From Candidatus Poribacteria bacterium (GTDB lineage Bacteria > Poribacteria > WGA-4E > WGA-3G), in NCBI GenBank assembly GCA_028818995.1, contig JAPPMR010000210.1:1-8545 (forward strand): a DNA stretch of 8,545 nt. The letters are read 5' to 3'. The notes under the pieces are model-generated. The model searched no databases. It was not told where the DNA came from and saw nothing but the letters and a program-made list of their open reading frames with translations. Both the position numbers and the translations under genes were made by a program. Below, one piece after another: positions 5,570 to 8,545 of the stretch. Position 1 is the stretch's first letter. Every line of letters begins with the position of its first letter.

Positions 5570-7168
5570 TTATGCTTCGCTTTGTTGCAATCTTCGTATG
5601 CGTTCACTGGTTGAAATTCTGTTTGGGTTAAGTCTTTTTGCCTCCTCAAGAAATTTCAATGCCTTAAGCACATCCGCAGATTTATAAGCTACAGATGCTT
5701 TTCCTATAAGAAGTGAGTCTATATTCTTCTTACCAACTCGTGAGGCTTCTTGATGTGCGAGATCAAACTGTCTCTTTGCCCTTTCGAGCTGATTTTCCTC
5801 AAGATAGGTACAACCCATCAGAAAATGTGTTGACCATATATGCATATTTCCTTTGGATTTTGTCGCAATATCTAAAACTTCTTGAGATACCGAGATTCGT
5901 CCGGATTTCAATAGTGCCAGGGCACAGGTGTGGAGGACATATGAATCAGCGTACTTCAATTTCAATTTCTGGGTATTTTCTTCAATTATAGAGACTGCTT
6001 GGTTGTAGTCACCTTTACTAATAAAAATACGAGCGAGACGTTCGACGATGAACAATTTATGTTGGCTTGCTTTTTGAGGAGACCATTGGCATTTTAAAGC
6101 TGCTTGTAGGTAACGTTCCGCAATCCCACGTGCTTTGATGGCATTATCATTTTCCTTTAAACCGTAACCGCTAAGTATCCAATATTGCGCGAGAAAGAAC
6201 TTGCCAATTGAATACAGCTTGTTAGTTCCTTCCTCAATACCATTATGTGATGCTAGCTTTTCCAAATTTTGTTGCTTGGCTTTGACACTTCGTCGTAATT
6301 CAGGTGGGCAATCAGTTTTGCAGCATTGCTTGATCATTTCTATTGCTTGTTCAATGCTCTGTTCATCAGTTTTATTGATGACAACCTGCTGGTCAGACCG
6401 GACATCATCTCGTAGGTTTAGAGCAAATACAGATTCATCCCAATCTTGCTTGATTTTATTGTAGTAAGTTTGACTAAGTAAATAAAGTGATTTGATATAG
6501 TCCTTCCGATGTCTTTTACGTAAAGATTCATCCCGTAGGTTTTCCCATAATTCTTTAGCGGCTAATAGGGCACAGATACCTTGCTCGCGCAATTCATCGG
6601 CTTTTTTTGACTTTTCTGTGAAATCTCCGTAATCTTCGTAGGATCTACTCCACAATATTTGGTTCGGCAGAACATCAGTTAAAATACGTCCTTTACGATA
6701 CAAGTCTTGAACGCGATTTGGTTGAAGATCAAGAGTTTTATCAACGGTTTTGAGAAAATTCTCGATTTCTTTCCTTAGGTTTCCATCTCGCCTGCCCCGT
6801 GGTTGAGTTAACTCATTAATGTTTTGGTAGTATGTGTAAGCGAGATCTGATCGGTAACTCGCATTTCTAGGATCGATCTCAATGCAGCGTTTTCTGGTTA
6901 ATACTGCGTGTTTGCGGTATTCCGCTTGTTGTTTCAAAAAATCATTCTTGCGGTTTTGATCTCTGAACGATGACAATTCTTTTGGTCCTGTTTCTGCTAA
7001 CTTCGCACATGCGAATCCAATGTCACTTAAAATCTTGGAGTTATTCCAGATTAAATCATTCTGAGATAGCTCTGTTATTGGTTGGAATTTTCTATAGATT
7101 CCTAGCCAATCATTTTTCGATTTTAGCCTCTTTAGTTGTTCTATCAAAGTTTGACTTGTCTCTGCCAT
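5570..7168 (-). CDS. Cytoplasmic TPR-repeat protein, function unknown
   Basis: 532 residues; ATG 7168 with AGGGAG (7176-7181) 7 nt upstream. No signal peptide or membrane segment. TPR-like helical pairs are recognisable at about 92-115 (CIEIDPRNASYRSDLAYTYY), 143-163 (TLDLQPNRVQDLYRKGRIL), 371-399 (LFIVERLARIFISKGDYNQA), 408-436 (LHTCALALLKSGR), 443-475 (WSTHFLMGCTYLEENQLERA) and 484-514 (ASVAYKSADVLKALKFLEEA). The middle (about 185-300) is helical, highly charged and less regular. TPR proteins are protein-protein scaffolds, so this is likely a partner or regulator rather than an enzyme; no catalytic domain is visible. It lies 43 nt after the small barrel-like protein and may be the last gene of that operon, or be read from a weak promoter at 7211-7240. 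It precedes the DUF262-Hfq-like nuclease gene by about 670 bases, so a shared role in defence is possible but unproven. Confidence 0.75.
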   Translation of the reverse strand: MAETSQTLIEQLKRLKSKNDWLGIYRKFQPITELSQNDLIWNNSKILSDIGFACAKLAETGPKELSSFRDQNRKNDFLKQQAEYRKHAVLTRKRCIEIDPRNASYRSDLAYTYYQNINELTQPRGRRDGNLRKEIENFLKTVDKTLDLQPNRVQDLYRKGRILTDVLPNQILWSRSYEDYGDFTEKSKKADELREQGICALLAAKELWENLRDESLRKRHRKDYIKSLYLLSQTYYNKIKQDWDESVFALNLRDDVRSDQQVVINKTDEQSIEQAIEMIKQCCKTDCPPELRRSVKAKQQNLEKLASHNGIEEGTNKLYSIGKFFLAQYWILSGYGLKENDNAIKARGIAERYLQAALKCQWSPQKASQHKLFIVERLARIFISKGDYNQAVSIIEENTQKLKLKYADSYVLHTCALALLKSGRISVSQEVLDIATKSKGNMHIWSTHFLMGCTYLEENQLERAKRQFDLAHQEASRVGKKNIDSLLIGKASVAYKSADVLKALKFLEEAKRLNPNRISTSERIRRLQQSEA

Positions 7169-7210
7169 CTATTTTCTCCCTTCAGTTACTAGATTTTTTA
7201 TGAATTTATA

Positions 7211-7240
7211 TTCATAAGGTGGACAGCAACACCTTTTCAA
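7211..7240 (-). promoter_or_regulatory. Possible internal promoter for the TPR gene
   Basis: On the minus strand TTGAAA (7240-7235), an 18-nt spacer and TATGAA (7216-7211) resemble sigma70 boxes (5/6 and 4/6 matches). They fall inside the end of the small upstream gene, about 43 nt before the TPR start. The spacing is slightly long and the region AT-rich, so chance is a real alternative; read-through from the Uma2 promoter would also serve. Confidence 0.3.
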
Positions 7241-7463
7241 CAGCGACAGGCAGTTGAATTAAGTGAAAACGGTTGGTTGTATAGGTATAGTCTTCGCCAC
7301 TTTCATCTATGACGCGGATATAACCGTGAGAAGCTGCTTCGTCATTCTGAATCACACGATATACTTTCCCTATCTCAAGAGAAGCGGCATATCCTTCGTT
7401 ATTAAGGCATAGACCAAATTGCAGAGATTGGTTTTCTTTTTTCTCCATCTTTAATCGTGTCAC
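7212..7463 (-). CDS. Small conserved barrel-like protein paired with the Uma2 nuclease
   Basis: 83 residues from a GTG start at 7463 that overlaps the TGA of the Uma2 gene as GTGA, a classic translational-coupling arrangement. An ATG five codons in (7448) is the alternative start, giving 78 residues. The core, FGLCLNNEGYAASLEIGKVYRVI then HGYIRVIDESGEDYTY and NRFHLIQLP, has the alternating pattern of a small beta-barrel (SH3-like). Similar short proteins, as I recall them, often sit beside DUF820/Uma2 genes in Poribacteria and cyanobacteria. No catalytic motif, signal or membrane segment is seen. It may be a regulator or partner of the nuclease; its function is not known to me. The hairpin TATGAA-TTTATA-TTCATA (7199-7216) overlaps its stop but lacks a T-run and is not a terminator. 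Confidence 0.75.
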   Translation of the reverse strand: MTRLKMEKKENQSLQFGLCLNNEGYAASLEIGKVYRVIQNDEAASHGYIRVIDESGEDYTYTTNRFHLIQLPVAVEKVLLSTL

Positions 7464-8191
7464 AAGCGCGCTTTCAAGCGTTCCAATTCTGCTTGGAGCC
7501 GGGCAACTTCAGCCTCTGCTTTGTGCCGAGCATCGGCTTCTTGATTGGCGCGTTCTTCTGCATCCTCAGCGCGTTCTTCTGCATCCTCGGCACGTTCAGC
7601 AGACGTTTTTAGCCACGCTTCTGCCTCAGGATCGTAAATTCCTAAACTATCATCAAGGGCATGGAATTCTAAACCAAGCGTTACAGACGGAAGTCCACCG
7701 GTAGCGAGAGACGCTATTTCAACATAATCGTCTCCGATGAGACGAAATCCGAGCAAAGGTGAAGGTAAATAACGCCTATCAACATCGTAAACGAAGTATT
7801 CAGGAATGCCGATCTCTGCATAGAGCTGCACCTTTCTCGTCAAGTCATTGCGATAGGTCCCTTTGCTGGCGAACTCTAATATGAAGTCCGGGGGTTTGCC
7901 CTCCTCCCATATCTTATAGATACGACGTTCCTTTTTGCCGATACCGAAGGCAACAAAAATATCGGGCGAAATGGATTTACGGGGGTTTCCCTCTTCATAA
8001 TACATCATCATATCCCCAAGGACATAAACATCCGGGATGTGTGCGAAATGGTTTTCGATGCGATTAAAATTCTTTAGGAGTTCTCTAAAATGGCGTTCAG
8101 TTTCAGCCATAGGTTTGCCATCCGATTCAGGATATAGGTCCGCTGTTTCTGTCGGTGCGGAAGGGAGTGGAAACGTATTTGAATGTCCCAT
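7460..8191 (-). CDS. Uma2-family (DUF820) PD-(D/E)XK endonuclease with coiled-coil tail
   Basis: 243 residues; ATG 8191 with AAGGAG (8200-8205) 8 nt upstream. The Uma2 core spans about 30-185: SPDIFVAFG (D77 as the first catalytic acid), PPDFILEFASKGTYRNDL (E106 as the PD-(D/E)XK acid), then K120 in RKVQLYAEIG and the family ending IPEYFVYD (129-136). These residues fit the restriction-endonuclease fold, so the site looks intact. Residues 190-243 form a charged alanine/glutamate-rich coiled coil with two AEDAEER heptads from a 21-bp DNA repeat, ending VARLQAELERLKARL. A coiled-coil tail suggests oligomerisation or partner binding. Uma2 proteins are abundant, often multi-copy, in cyanobacteria, Chloroflexi and Poribacteria, with poorly known biological roles; many may be remnants of transposon or defence systems. 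First gene of a likely operon with the overlapping small protein. Confidence 0.9.
   Translation of the reverse strand: MGHSNTFPLPSAPTETADLYPESDGKPMAETERHFRELLKNFNRIENHFAHIPDVYVLGDMMMYYEEGNPRKSISPDIFVAFGIGKKERRIYKIWEEGKPPDFILEFASKGTYRNDLTRKVQLYAEIGIPEYFVYDVDRRYLPSPLLGFRLIGDDYVEIASLATGGLPSVTLGLEFHALDDSLGIYDPEAEAWLKTSAERAEDAEERAEDAEERANQEADARHKAEAEVARLQAELERLKARL
7548..7589. repeat. 21-bp in-frame tandem repeat in the Uma2 tail
   Basis: Two adjacent 21-bp units, 7548-7568 and 7569-7589, are identical at 20 of 21 bases. They encode the heptad AEDAEER twice. In-frame 21-bp slippage changes the coiled coil by exactly one heptad, so the copy number is likely to vary between related genes. Confidence 0.85.
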
Positions 8192-8247
8192 AAGTCTAAC
8201 TCCTTTTCCGTGATTTCTTAGAGTCAGGGATTACTAAATAGTATCAA

Positions 8248-8276
8248 ATTGTAGCATATCTTCAGCGGTTTCTCAA
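8248..8276 (-). promoter_or_regulatory. Strong extended -10 sigma70-type promoter for the Uma2 operon
   Basis: On the minus strand TTGAGA (8276-8271, 5/6 to consensus), 17-nt spacer, TACAAT (8253-8248, 5/6), with TGC right before the -10 box. The predicted start is near 8241, giving a leader of about 50 nt before the AAGGAG at 8200-8205. The gap 8192-8305 holds nothing else I can support; no convincing terminator for the upstream membrane-protein gene is seen. Confidence 0.7.
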
Positions 8277-8305
8277 ATTAAAATACCTGAAAAACACGCT
8301 TTCGC

Positions 8306-8545
8306 CTACGGCCAAAAATTATACATCGGTTGTTGTATTACGACGCTGACGAGGCTCCAGATACCACCCACAGTAAAATCACCTAACATCAATCCGATAG
8401 CAAACATCACCAACTGCTGTGATGCCCTCGGTCCACCAATCTTTAAGACGCTCCACTTGATAATCGAACTCACCAGCATACAACTCCACAAATACCGCAT
8501 CCCCCAATCGCTGGAGACAACGAATCCAATCGGATGGAACGGCCA
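8306..8545 (-). CDS. DUF6785-like multi-pass membrane protein, C-terminal end (5' part outside window)
   Basis: The frame is open from the right window edge (first codon TGG at 8545) to TAG at 8308-8306, giving the last 79 residues. The internal ATG at 8500 is not the real start. The text WPFHPIGFVVSSDWGM, then IIKWSVLKIGG, GLMLGDFTVGGIWSLVS and PMYNFWP at the very end matches the C-terminus of the large DUF6785/DUF6784-type membrane proteins of Poribacteria and Planctomycetes as I remember them. Two hydrophobic segments are visible (roughly residues 21-36 and 45-70). The function of the family is unknown to me. It probably belongs to a neighbouring locus; the Uma2 gene after it has its own promoter. 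Family assignment is from motif memory only. Confidence 0.7.
   Translation of the reverse strand, partial: WPFHPIGFVVSSDWGMRYLWSCMLVSSIIKWSVLKIGGPRASQQLVMFAIGLMLGDFTVGGIWSLVSVVIQQPMYNFWP

Noticed and set aside
7199..7216. Inverted repeat TATGAA/TTCATA after the small gene as a terminator
   Set aside because: The stem is AT-only and followed on the minus strand by an A-run, not a T-run.
1..8545. CRISPR array, tRNA, rRNA or transposase gene
   Set aside because: I looked on both strands and found no regularly spaced repeats, cloverleaf, conserved rRNA stretch or transposase motif.

Overview
All genes I can support lie on the minus strand. The window looks like an accessory or defence-type region of a free-living, non-model bacterium. 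A Candidatus Poribacteria-like or cyanobacterial/Chloroflexi-like genome is my best guess. It rests on the pairing of a Uma2/DUF820 nuclease with a small barrel-like protein, the C-terminus of a DUF6785-type membrane protein, and MNT-HEPN fusion genes of a type common in those lineages. This is inference from gene content; there is no rRNA, tRNA or marker gene to confirm it.

Layout in the direction of transcription (high to low coordinates): (1) 8545-8306, the C-terminal end of a multi-pass membrane protein (DUF6785-like). (2) A strong sigma70-type promoter (8276-8248) drives a Uma2-family nuclease with a coiled-coil tail (8191-7460). A small barrel-like protein follows through a GTGA overlap (7463-7212), then a 532-residue TPR protein 43 nt further on (7168-5570). 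(3) A roughly 500-base non-coding stretch with short repeats (5569-5057) leads into a 91-bp MITE-like inverted-repeat unit (5056-4966). (4) A 760-residue DUF262-DUF1524 (GmrSD-like) nuclease (4902-2620) ends in what reads as an Hfq/Sm-like RNA-binding domain. A rho-independent terminator lies downstream (2468-2431). (5) Directly abutting that terminator, an extended -10 promoter (2429-2401) starts a compact operon: two tandem paralogous nucleotidyltransferase-HEPN fusion proteins (2379-1492 and 1475-528), then the N-terminal 175 residues of a CoxE-like VWA protein (526-1), which runs off the left edge.

The most interesting items are the Hfq-like domain fused to a DUF262/DUF1524 nuclease and the duplicated MNT-HEPN pair. 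In that pair the nucleotidyltransferase catalytic residues are intact, but the usual RX4HXY histidine of the HEPN site is replaced in both copies. Both families belong to known classes of phage-defence or toxin-antitoxin machinery, so the window reads as a small defence island. The functional assignment of the whole is inference.

Three start codons were moved or added relative to the longest open frames. The DUF262 gene starts at 4902, not 5022; the second MNT-HEPN gene at 1475, not 1499; and the VWA gene at 526 is open to the window edge. Each of the first two revised starts has an AAGGAG site 8-9 nt upstream.
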